42,848 nucleotides of DNA, from NCBI GenBank assembly GCA_017960545.1, contig JAGCYZ010000107.1, positions 1 through 42,848 on the forward strand. Reading direction: 5' to 3'. Of this stretch, positions 34,152 to 41,666 are shown piece by piece; positions within the stretch are counted from its first letter, which is position 1, and each line of letters opens with the position of its first letter. This DNA comes from Bacteroidales bacterium (GTDB taxonomy: Bacteria > Bacteroidota > Bacteroidia > Bacteroidales > UBA932). The translations under genes were made by a program, and so were the position numbers. Below the pieces are notes generated by a model that was given only the letters and a program-made list of their open reading frames with translations, was not told where the DNA came from and made no database searches.

Positions 34152-37100
34152 TTATTTTGCTTCAGGTTGATTTGTAGAATTCAGTCGGTCTATATATGAT
34201 CTGACGCTTTGCGCCATCATATTGTCAAGGTCTGCGAGATAGCGTTTGAATCCGTCGGCATTCCTGCGGGAAGAAGGACGGAGGGTGAATCCCTCGTCAA
34301 AGCCCTTGCGCAGTGACCTGTCTGAGTCACGGCCTATCTTGTAAACTTTATTGGATGCAACCAGATGTGATATAACGCCCTTCTTGGGAGTCTTGACAAT
34401 TTCCTTAACCGCTGCTTTTGTTGCTGCGGCAGAGGTCGCCGAAGCAGCTGCAGTCTTTGTGAAGGAGATAGCGGACTTGGCATAATAGTCAGCCTGTTTC
34501 TGCCAGTCTGACCATTTTCCGGCCTCTGTGGTATAAACGAAATTCTTCTCATCGAACTGCATAGGATTACCCTCATCGGGGTTCCTCATATCCTGTCCGG
34601 CAGTAAGTTCAAAGCCGGCGTCCATATATTTATAAGACGGGGCCGACAACTTATGCGCGTCATCCATCACTATGAACTGAGTAGGCGCGAACGATGTCTG
34701 GGTAAGTTTATATTCAGTCTCCTGGTCACCCTGGATCCAAACCTTTTCGACATCTATTCGGTCAGTATCTGAAGGATAGGCCTCGCCGTACTTCTCAAGA
34801 TCCTGGTTGAACGGAACCCATTCCTGCTTGAATCCTATGGTATCCGAAGGACTCATCACGAACGAGCCTTCCTCCGGAACATAAGTGGCGACGAGTCCAT
34901 CTACCACGTCACAGCGGATAATGTTCCAGTTATCCTGGTTCTCGTATGCGTCCTGGAGGATAGGGATAAGGTCGATGTACTTCTTGTCGCTGATCTGCTG
35001 TTTCTTTCCCCAGGTATGGCTGAACTCCACGTGGAAAGTGAAGATTATTGTGAACTTGGCCTTGCCGGCGATATGCCAGGGCGCGGGGCCGCTCACTTCC
35101 AGGTACAGGTCGATTGACAGGAGCGTCAGGCTGCCCATCTTCACTGCGGCGCCTATTCCGGCATCGAACATAAACTGGAACGGATTGAACTGGAACAGCA
35201 CGTTGTAATACATATATCCGCTGATTCCAAATTCGTCCCAGCCCAGAGAGAGCCTTGAATCGGATCCGAACTGCACGGTGTTGGAAGTTACGGCAAAGTA
35301 TGACTCGTTGCTGATTGCGACTGGACCAATGTCGAAACTGAATCCGATGCGTTTCATCTTAGGCACATTGAAACCGGCCTCCGGAGTATAGCTGGGGTGG
35401 AATCCACCTGCTGAAAGGAGGAAGCCCTTGGTGTCGCCGGCCCAGTAGATGCGCATCGCAATGTCGCCGTGGAAGTCGATTCCCACGAGTTTGGTATCAT
35501 AGAGCGATGCGTCAAGGGAAATACCCTTATGCACGTCAAATACGCACATAAAGTTGGCATTCATCGATATTAGTCCTTCCACCTCGTCAGCTATGTTCAG
35601 ATGCACTCCTCCGACAATGGCAATTACCAGGTCAGGTACCTGGATGAACACTCCGCAGGAGAAATTGAGAATCTCAGCCCAGGATATCTGCACCATAGCT
35701 CCAAAGAAGAAGTGGTCTTCGGCCACGGGGTAGAACGAGGTCATATTCGCCATTATGGTAGAGAGATTCTTCTGTATGTCCTTTACGAACATCACGGACT
35801 CCAGCGATCCGTCATAGACTGAATCGCGTATCTTGTCGGTGTCTATCCTCCTGTTAAGGCCCAGGGAGGCTCCTATTCCGGTAAGACTGAAGCCCAGTCC
35901 CAGTTGTATTCCCGGTTTGAAGAAGATGCTGAGAGCACCCATAAAGGAATATCCCTTGCTGCCGTCCGGCATCTTTGTGTTGAGGATGAACAGAGCGCCT
36001 ATTCCGAACATCTCCACTAAGGTAAGTTCGAATCCTCCCAGGAACTCACCCTTGTCAAGATCCCACTTGACGAAGCCGGCTCCCCTGACCACGTCCGGAA
36101 TGTTTATGCCGATGCCAAGTCCGTCCGGGAACTTGAAGATCGGACTCAGGTCAAAGTCCCCAAAGTGAAAGTCCGGCGTCAGGAAGTTGAAATCGAAGCC
36201 GAATCCCAGGTCAGGGAACGTGAAGGTGAGAACGTCAAAGTCAACGGAGAAATTCAGGTTGATTGACAGCGAGATGCCCTCGAAATGCAATCCGCCTCCG
36301 CTGCCCAGGTCAAGCGACAGGTTGTCCAGCTTCAGGAAATCCAGGTCGATTGTGGGCTTGAGAGGGATATGGATGTTATACTCTCCCCCAAATGTGAGAC
36401 CTTTCTTAAGGCTGTATCCCAGGAAGAGCTCATCAAGGGACAGGTCGATGTCGCCCCTGAGAATCTTCTCGAAGAACGCGTTCATGCTCGCAATTGTCAG
36501 CTTGAACTCCAGGCCTTCCATCTTGCCAAGGTATCCGACATCGAAACCGTTGTCGTATCCGGCAAATATCTTCTGGGGATAATTCTTCATCTTGATATGA
36601 AGCATGCCGTCGTCCAGTTTTCCCGGATTGCCGTTCTCGTCGTCTTCATATCCATAGATATACAGTTCTTTATCTTTCTGGCGCCTGAACTCCATTTCAA
36701 GGAATGCCTTAACAGCACTTTCGCTTGCCAGCACTATCACTCCGGGGAGATCGAAGCCCTCCGGCGCCGTGAAGAAGAAGCCTATGGTTCCATTCTCAAG
36801 TTTGCCTGCAATTTCCGATTTGTTGACATTCGCTCCGGCAAAGCCTTCATTGAGGGAACCCGATGCCGCCACGGCCAGTTCGTGTGAATCGCCCAGGGCC
36901 ACCTGGGTGCCATAATGCGCGGTAATCACAGGCAGTACATAGACGCCCGATATAACCTCTTCCTTGCCGTCTTTTTTCCTCTTCCTGTCAGCGGCGAAGG
37001 CAACGATGTCAAAGGAGAAGTTCTTTTCATATTTATATACGGTAACCGCCAGGAACTTGTTCTTCATATCAAGTTTGTAATCCGGCAGCTTGATTCCGCT

Positions 37101-39896
37101 GAAATCCCACTGAGGCAGGCCTATGAGATCTTTGACTGCCTCCTTGACGGATTTAGGTATGAGACGGTAGAGTTTGAGGGCGAACTGTATTCCGTCCATC
37201 CAGCAGTCTATCTGCTGAACATCGTCTGCTATGCCGTCGGCAAGAAGCAGTATGCCGCAGGCAGTTTCCGCGACCTCCTTGGATTTTGCTTCGGCCTCTT
37301 CGTACAGTTTTTGAGCCTCCTCAACCGCATCCTTTACTTGGTCGTAGATATCCTTGTAGGTTTGGTAGTTGGCCATAATGGCCTTGCGGACTTCCTCTAT
37401 GATCTTGGGGATGAGGTATTCCTTTATCCAGCGCTTGACTATACGCTCTATTGTGGTGAGGAACGGCCGTATCACTACGTTGTATACAGCATCCTTGAGG
37501 GCGGACCAATAAGAGATGAAGACGTCCTCTGCGAAGGACTTGACCCTATCCGCATAATCCTCGACATCTTTTGCAATACTCTTTGCCTGTTTTCCGGCTT
37601 CGGAGGTGGCATCTTCAGCAGCGCCCAGGAGCCTGTCGATTGCATTTTCCGTAGCCTTCTTGAACTTGGGATAGTATCCGTCAATGCCGGACGGCACAAA
37701 GGACTTGATCTGGTCCGTGAATATGCTGAAGTAGGCGGTGAAGTCAAAGTCGGAGAACGGGTTTTCCAAAGATTTTCCCTGCAGGAGTTTAGTAACCTGC
37801 CCCTTGCCGAAGTCAGCCCATGCGTCTGTACTACCCGGAATCTTTGCGGTCTGGCGGTAGAATTCATCCTGGAGAGCCTTTACCAGGTTCTTGAATCCGT
37901 TGTTCCAGTATGACTCGCTGAACACTTCCTTGGCGTGACCTTCAATCTCGGCTATGATCATCTTGTATTCACCGAAGAGATTGATGGAGTTGGCAGCCTT
38001 CTGGGCTTTGTCCAGCTCTTCGTTGAATGCGGACTCCCACAATGCGGGATCCACATCATTTATGAGGTCGTGTTCCTGCGCTTTCTCCTTGACAACCTTA
38101 ACCAGGGTGTCCACGAATACCTTCTTGAGGATGTCCTTGAGGGAATCCGGTATATTCTCGCACTGGAATGTCCTGTACAGCTGGTTGGTTCCCTCAATAA
38201 AGGCGGCCTTGGCGTCATTCGCCATATCGGAGGCAGCCTTCATAAGGGCGTCCACCTCTTCCTTAATCTGACTCTTAAGGGTATTGAGAAGAGACTCTCC
38301 CCCATTCAGGAAGTTGTTGAAACTTGTGGTCAGTTCATCCCTGATCTTGACGGCAAATGTCTCCAGAACTTTCTTGATGTCAATCAGGAAGTCCAGGAAC
38401 TTCTCCACATCGGCCTTGACTTTCTGGATTACTTCGTTTGTGGATGATTCAAGCTCTTTCTGGATCCGGGCTATCAGTTCGTTGATCATCTTGCCAATTG
38501 AACTGAAATCCGGGATTTCAGGATTGAAAGCCCTGATCAGGGAGTATATCTTGACCACCAGGGCTTCAGCATCGTCGTAATCGTTAATGGGGAACTGCTC
38601 CTTGAAGTAGGAAGCGGGAGATGTGAACATCTGGGCCACCTTGGACCAGCGCAGGACGTAAAGCTGCACCGTGGGGCATTCTGACCGTATTGCCTGCGTG
38701 GCTTCTTTTAGGGCCGCATTCGCGTCTGCGACAAAGTTCTGCTTGTTCTTCTCATAAGCAGCCGCAAGTTTCTTGTCCACATCCTCCAGGAACGAGGCTT
38801 CGTCCTGAGGGGTTGGGATCTTGAAGTCCGGGATATACTTGGCGACCTCTATCGTCTGGGTTCCAATGAGGCCAAGGAAGTCCAGTACCTGATATACCTT
38901 TTCCAGTATGTCCCCGACCTTTCCGAAGGGTCCCAGGACTTCTTTCATCAGGCGGGCAAGTTCCTGCTTCAGGACATTGTACTTTGCCAAGAGCATGCTG
39001 GCTGCTTCCTCTGCGGCGTCCTTGAGCTGTTTTTCTATCTCGTCTATCTCCTTGCGTATTTCTTCTATCCGGGCATAAACAGCCTGCTCAACCTCCCGCT
39101 TGGCAGCCTCCGCCATCTCCTTGACTTTCTGGATCTCCCTGGAGATTTCCAGGATTTCATCTTCGAATACCTTCTTGGCATTGCGCAGGAGAACGGTGAG
39201 GATGTGGTCGAACACTCGCTCGGCAAACTTCTGGTTGAAATATGTGCTCTCTATGTAATCCCCGAAATCCTTGTAGTTGTCCAGGACTTTGTTCCACTCC
39301 AGGTCACGGAATTTCTTTATCAGCTTGAAAAGGTTTACGAACAGGTCCATCAGGGGTTTTATCCTGCCGCCCAGCTCCCCGCCGAGAGAAAGGCCCATCG
39401 AAACCCCGCCTGAAGAATACGATAGGATGTCATTGCCGTCACCGTCAGTCAGGGTGAACAGGTCGTCAAATTCCAGTTTCGCCTTTGATTCCTTGTTCCC
39501 TTTAGCGTCTTTGACTTCGTCCGCCTTGATCTTGACATTGTCCCAGTTGATTCCATCCTGGGCCAGAGCCGTCACTGATTCGCCTATGGATTCGATGGTG
39601 ACAAACACTGACTTGAACAGGTCAAACAGTTCATCACTTTCCTTGAAATTGGAAATGTCATATCCAAGGCGTTTGAAAACGTACTCTATGAACGCAGACA
39701 GATCCAGTTCTATCTTATCCAGCCTGTTTTTCAAATCTTCCACATCCTTGATCGGAGATGGATCTATGAATTTGTCCGGGACATAGGACGGCAAATCTCC
39801 CAGGAAATCTTCCAGTAGAGTGTCTTTTGTCATTGTCAGGAGAGTGCCCAGTTTGAGAAAAAACTGGTCCAGTACTTGGTTGGATTCAGATGGCAT
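34152..39896 (-). CDS. Module 1 protein A1: helical front and DUF6603-like beta region (1914 aa)
   Basis: First gene of module 1 and paralogue of A2. Residues 1 to about 900 are helix-rich, with a strong coiled-coil-like heptad stretch near 253-320 (EIQKVKEMAEAAKREVEQAV, then RKEIDEIEKQLKDAAEEAAS). Motifs shared with A2 include DTLLEDF near the start, LDFLGLIGTQTIEV, SYFKEQFPINDYDDAE and NPEIPDFSSI. About 1150-1635 is the beta-rich region resembling DUF6603: LGLNRRIDTDKI, HFFFGAMVQISWAE, FLLSAGGFHPSYTPEAG, SYFAVTSNTVQFGS, YYNVLFQFNPFQFMFDAG and VSGPAPWHIAGKAKF. The C-terminal motif RNADGFKRYLADLDNMMAQ aligns with A2, but there are no S1 domains. No secretion signal was seen. A promoter candidate lies about 75 nt upstream. 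Function is unknown; the alternating strand pattern could form an extended beta structure (inference). Confidence 0.87.
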   Translation of the reverse strand: MPSESNQVLDQFFLKLGTLLTMTKDTLLEDFLGDLPSYVPDKFIDPSPIKDVEDLKNRLDKIELDLSAFIEYVFKRLGYDISNFKESDELFDLFKSVFVTIESIGESVTALAQDGINWDNVKIKADEVKDAKGNKESKAKLEFDDLFTLTDGDGNDILSYSSGGVSMGLSLGGELGGRIKPLMDLFVNLFKLIKKFRDLEWNKVLDNYKDFGDYIESTYFNQKFAERVFDHILTVLLRNAKKVFEDEILEISREIQKVKEMAEAAKREVEQAVYARIEEIRKEIDEIEKQLKDAAEEAASMLLAKYNVLKQELARLMKEVLGPFGKVGDILEKVYQVLDFLGLIGTQTIEVAKYIPDFKIPTPQDEASFLEDVDKKLAAAYEKNKQNFVADANAALKEATQAIRSECPTVQLYVLRWSKVAQMFTSPASYFKEQFPINDYDDAEALVVKIYSLIRAFNPEIPDFSSIGKMINELIARIQKELESSTNEVIQKVKADVEKFLDFLIDIKKVLETFAVKIRDELTTSFNNFLNGGESLLNTLKSQIKEEVDALMKAASDMANDAKAAFIEGTNQLYRTFQCENIPDSLKDILKKVFVDTLVKVVKEKAQEHDLINDVDPALWESAFNEELDKAQKAANSINLFGEYKMIIAEIEGHAKEVFSESYWNNGFKNLVKALQDEFYRQTAKIPGSTDAWADFGKGQVTKLLQGKSLENPFSDFDFTAYFSIFTDQIKSFVPSGIDGYYPKFKKATENAIDRLLGAAEDATSEAGKQAKSIAKDVEDYADRVKSFAEDVFISYWSALKDAVYNVVIRPFLTTIERIVKRWIKEYLIPKIIEEVRKAIMANYQTYKDIYDQVKDAVEEAQKLYEEAEAKSKEVAETACGILLLADGIADDVQQIDCWMDGIQFALKLYRLIPKSVKEAVKDLIGLPQWDFSGIKLPDYKLDMKNKFLAVTVYKYEKNFSFDIVAFAADRKRKKDGKEEVISGVYVLPVITAHYGTQVALGDSHELAVAASGSLNEGFAGANVNKSEIAGKLENGTIGFFFTAPEGFDLPGVIVLASESAVKAFLEMEFRRQKDKELYIYGYEDDENGNPGKLDDGMLHIKMKNYPQKIFAGYDNGFDVGYLGKMEGLEFKLTIASMNAFFEKILRGDIDLSLDELFLGYSLKKGLTFGGEYNIHIPLKPTIDLDFLKLDNLSLDLGSGGGLHFEGISLSINLNFSVDFDVLTFTFPDLGFGFDFNFLTPDFHFGDFDLSPIFKFPDGLGIGINIPDVVRGAGFVKWDLDKGEFLGGFELTLVEMFGIGALFILNTKMPDGSKGYSFMGALSIFFKPGIQLGLGFSLTGIGASLGLNRRIDTDKIRDSVYDGSLESVMFVKDIQKNLSTIMANMTSFYPVAEDHFFFGAMVQISWAEILNFSCGVFIQVPDLVIAIVGGVHLNIADEVEGLISMNANFMCVFDVHKGISLDASLYDTKLVGIDFHGDIAMRIYWAGDTKGFLLSAGGFHPSYTPEAGFNVPKMKRIGFSFDIGPVAISNESYFAVTSNTVQFGSDSRLSLGWDEFGISGYMYYNVLFQFNPFQFMFDAGIGAAVKMGSLTLLSIDLYLEVSGPAPWHIAGKAKFTIIFTFHVEFSHTWGKKQQISDKKYIDLIPILQDAYENQDNWNIIRCDVVDGLVATYVPEEGSFVMSPSDTIGFKQEWVPFNQDLEKYGEAYPSDTDRIDVEKVWIQGDQETEYKLTQTSFAPTQFIVMDDAHKLSAPSYKYMDAGFELTAGQDMRNPDEGNPMQFDEKNFVYTTEAGKWSDWQKQADYYAKSAISFTKTAAASATSAAATKAAVKEIVKTPKKGVISHLVASNKVYKIGRDSDRSLRKGFDEGFTLRPSSRRNADGFKRYLADLDNMMAQSVRSYIDRLNSTNQPEAK

Positions 39897-39969
39897 AACC
39901 TATTGAAGATTTAGGAGTTACACGATTATTGGGCCGGATTCTCTTCGCGCACGTACGCAATTGGCCATT

Positions 39970-40001
39970 TAAATTTAAGTATAGAAATCAGGAAAAACAA
40001 G
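39970..40001 (-). promoter_or_regulatory. Candidate promoter for module 1
   Basis: On the minus strand CTTG (39998-40001) and TAAATTTA (39970-39977) lie 20 nt apart, close to the Bacteroides -33 TTTG and -7 TAnnTTTG pattern with one mismatch in each. The leader to the A1 ATG would be about 65 nt. It lies just downstream of the flavodoxin gene terminator, so the module should start its own transcript here. Confidence 0.5.
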
Positions 40002-40021
40002 ATTTTCTTGAAAAAATATGC

Positions 40022-40051
40022 AAAAAAAAGCCTCCTTTGGCAAAAGGAGGC
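40022..40051 (-). terminator. Intrinsic terminator of the flavodoxin-like gene
   Basis: This is a perfect 9-bp stem GCCTCCTTT/AAAGGAGGC (40030-40038 with 40043-40051) with a 4-nt loop. On the minus strand it is followed directly by eight T (plus-strand A-run 40022-40029). It is a textbook terminator and separates this gene from module 1. Confidence 0.93.
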
Positions 40052-40077
40052 ACAATGATATGCAATATTACTCAGTC

Positions 40078-40794
40078 TTACTTGATGAAGTTGGTGAAGG
40101 TGGTGCGCTCGGAGGGGCCGGGCATAGGCTTGCCGCCCGTGGCCTTGAGCAGGGCGGCCATGTTGTTTGCAAGGGTGCGCATTGTCTGCATACCCTCTGC
40201 ATCCTGGGCTATCTGGCCCTGGGACTGGCCGTAGCCTATGTTCCAGTACTGAGAGGTGACAACGGGCATGTTCATCATCATAAAGGGCATGTTCATAGTC
40301 TGGAACGATGCGGTGGCGCCTCCTCTGCGGCACACTGCGAATGCAGCCGCCGGCTTGCCCGAAAGGGCGCCGCCGGCTGAGTAGCAGAGCCGCTGGACAA
40401 TTGCCAGAACCGCGCCGTTAGGCTGGCCGTAATAAACCGGTGAGCCCACTATCAGGGCGTCTGAATCTTTCATCTTGGCCGCCACCTGGTTGCAGATGTC
40501 ATCGTCAAAGATGCATTTGGGCTCCTGGGACTTGCAGTGTCCGCAGGCGATGCATCCGTGCACCGGGGCATTGCCAATCCATACAATCTCACTGTCTATC
40601 CCGTTTTCCTTGAGCCGGGCCGCAGCCTCCTGCAGGGCAGTTGCAGTATTGCCGTTCTGATGCGGGCTGCCGTTAATCATCAATACTTTCATCTTCTTGG
40701 TATTTTGGGCGCAAGCCGTATCCACCAGCGAAGCTGCCGCTACCGCTGTGGCGGCAATCGCCGCTTTCTTAATAAACTCTCTTCTGGTTGCCAT
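40078..40794 (-). CDS. Tat-targeted flavodoxin-fold FMN reductase family protein
   Basis: NAD(P)H-dependent FMN reductase / iron-sulfur-flavoprotein-like protein of 238 aa. It begins with a twin-arginine signal (TRREFIKKAA, R4-R5, hydrophobic to about residue 25, cleavage probably near ACA-QN). The mature part starts with the flavodoxin-type phosphate loop GSPHQNGNT (42-50). A Cys cluster C81-x2-C84-x2-C87-x6-C94 sits in GCIACGHCKSQEPKC, and GSPVYYGQPNG gives the second flavin-contact loop. Family members bind FMN and pass electrons between NAD(P)H or ferredoxin and small acceptors; the Cys cluster could hold an Fe-S centre. Export by Tat implies folding with cofactor in the cytoplasm and action in the periplasm. 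It has its own promoter and terminator and no evident link to the giant modules. Confidence 0.85.
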   Translation of the reverse strand: MATRREFIKKAAIAATAVAAASLVDTACAQNTKKMKVLMINGSPHQNGNTATALQEAAARLKENGIDSEIVWIGNAPVHGCIACGHCKSQEPKCIFDDDICNQVAAKMKDSDALIVGSPVYYGQPNGAVLAIVQRLCYSAGGALSGKPAAAFAVCRRGGATASFQTMNMPFMMMNMPVVTSQYWNIGYGQSQGQIAQDAEGMQTMRTLANNMAALLKATGGKPMPGPSERTTFTNFIK

Positions 40795-40799
40795 ATCTG

Positions 40800-40832
40800 C
40801 AAATATAATAATTATTCTTTCCCGGGTGCAAA
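40800..40832 (-). promoter_or_regulatory. Promoter of the flavodoxin-like gene
   Basis: On the minus strand TTTG (40829-40832) and TATATTTG (40800-40807), 21 nt apart, match both Bacteroides promoter elements exactly. The ATG follows only 5 nt after the -7 element, so the transcript would be leaderless or nearly so. Alternatively, translation may start downstream, but the Tat motif supports this ATG. The -33 element falls inside hairpin repeat 1. Confidence 0.6.
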
Positions 40833-40852
40833 AAGGTTGTGTTCTGCACCCC
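40824..40852. repeat. GGGGTGC-type hairpin, copy 1
   Basis: GGGTGCA (40824-40830) pairs with TGCACCC (40845-40851). It is the first of four similar hairpins around the transposase remnant. Confidence 0.75.
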
Positions 40853-40873
40853 GTAATGCTTTATTTTCACTTT

Positions 40874-40903
40874 GGGGTGCAATTATACCCGTTTTTGCAC
40901 CCC
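40874..40903. repeat. GGGGTGC-type hairpin, copy 2
   Basis: GGGGTGCAA (40874-40882) pairs perfectly with TTGCACCCC (40895-40903). Confidence 0.8.
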
Positions 40904-40965
40904 GGGAGCATATTAAACGTTTACAAACGGCTTGATTCAAGCATTATTTGTAGTTTAGGGGCACT

Positions 40966-41501
40966 ATGAAAAATGAATTTGAAAATGAGCCCACAGCTAT
41001 TGCCCGAAGGAAGGATTACCTTGATTATCTGTTCTCAACCAAAGGGCCATTCTGGCACCTCTTCACGCCAGGCACAAATCAGGAAATAATCTTTCATACA
41101 GAAGAAGACTACAGGTATGGGATAACATCTGCGGCGGTCAGTATTGACAATACCGTCAGGATTATTGCATCTTCATCCCGTCATTCATCGATATCAAAGA
41201 AGGTGAGAACTGGTTCCTGAACGCCCATCAGTACTTCAATATGTTATCCAGGAGCCGGGAGGCTTTTGGAGAAGTAGCCAAACGTCTGGGTGAAGAAGTC
41301 TTCCTTACAGACAATGAACTGTTCGAAATCCTTCGCACACGTTGCCGGAAAAACTATGGGGAATCCCGGCCCTCCGCCCTCTCTCCTAACGATAAGTTAT
41401 CCGTTGCAGTAATGATGAAGACAGAGTTCCACGCCTCCAACGGACAGATCAGGCGAATGCTCAAACTCCCCGACCAACTCATTCGCGAACTATTCCCCTA
41501 G
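40966..41501 (+). pseudogene. Broken HUH (Y1/RAYT-type) transposase
   Basis: Two partial frames read as one damaged gene. The first (40966-41220) has the N-terminal pattern I associate with Bacteroides-type HUH transposase-like proteins, GPFWHLFTPGTNQEIIFHTE then DYRYGITSAAVSI. The second, open from 41148 in another frame and ending at 41501, has the matching C-terminal region: SFIDIKEGENWFLNAHQYFN, LSPNDKLSVAVMMKTEFHAS and GQIRRMLKLPDQLIRELFP. The middle is absent, including the expected His-x-His (SNHVHF-type) and the catalytic Tyr. The junction lies around 41150-41180 and shifts the frame. The total is about 180 codons, where intact relatives have roughly 300 or more (from memory). The gene is therefore catalytically dead. 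Hairpin repeats lie on both sides. Confidence 0.7.
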
Positions 41502-41511
41502 CCCCTATCTC

Positions 41512-41540
41512 GGGGTGTGAAAAGGCCCAATTTGCACCCC
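41512..41540. repeat. GGGGTGC-type hairpin, copy 3
   Basis: GGGGTG at the left pairs with CACCCC at the right, with an interior of the form TGAAAAGGCCCAATTTG. It lies 10 nt after the transposase remnant. Confidence 0.78.
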
Positions 41541-41562
41541 GGGGACTCTGTTTAAGCCTAAC

Positions 41563-41590
41563 GGGGTGTGAAAAAGCCCATTTTGCACCC
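41563..41590. repeat. GGGGTGC-type hairpin, copy 4
   Basis: It is nearly identical to copy 3 (GGGGTGTGAAAA...CCCA...TTTGCACCC), with about 22 nt between the two. Together they look like a tandem pair downstream of the remnant. Confidence 0.75.
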
Positions 41591-41601
41591 ACAGTTTGAG
41601 A

Positions 41602-41638
41602 TTTGCAATGGCTATGTAAGACATATTTCCTATATTTG
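41602..41638 (+). promoter_or_regulatory. Candidate promoter for the GH43 gene
   Basis: TATATTTG (41631-41638) matches the Bacteroides -7 pattern exactly, 28 nt before the GH43 ATG. The nearest TTTG (41602-41605) is 25 nt upstream, longer than the usual 19-21, so the -33 assignment is weak. Confidence 0.45.
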
Positions 41639-41666
41639 ATGCCAATACATATAATCTCATTCTGAA

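Noticed and set aside
36915-37913. 332-codon open frame on the plus strand opposite A1
   Set aside because: It lies wholly antisense to the conserved helical region of A1, which has paralogue support from A2; the translated product has no family character.
3717-39896. Contractile injection system or type VI secretion locus
   Set aside because: No sheath, tube, spike, baseplate or AAA+ ATPase signature was found in any of the genes; large size alone does not support it.
3717-39896. Prophage
   Set aside because: No integrase, terminase, portal, capsid or lysis gene was seen, and no attachment-site repeat was evident at the edges.
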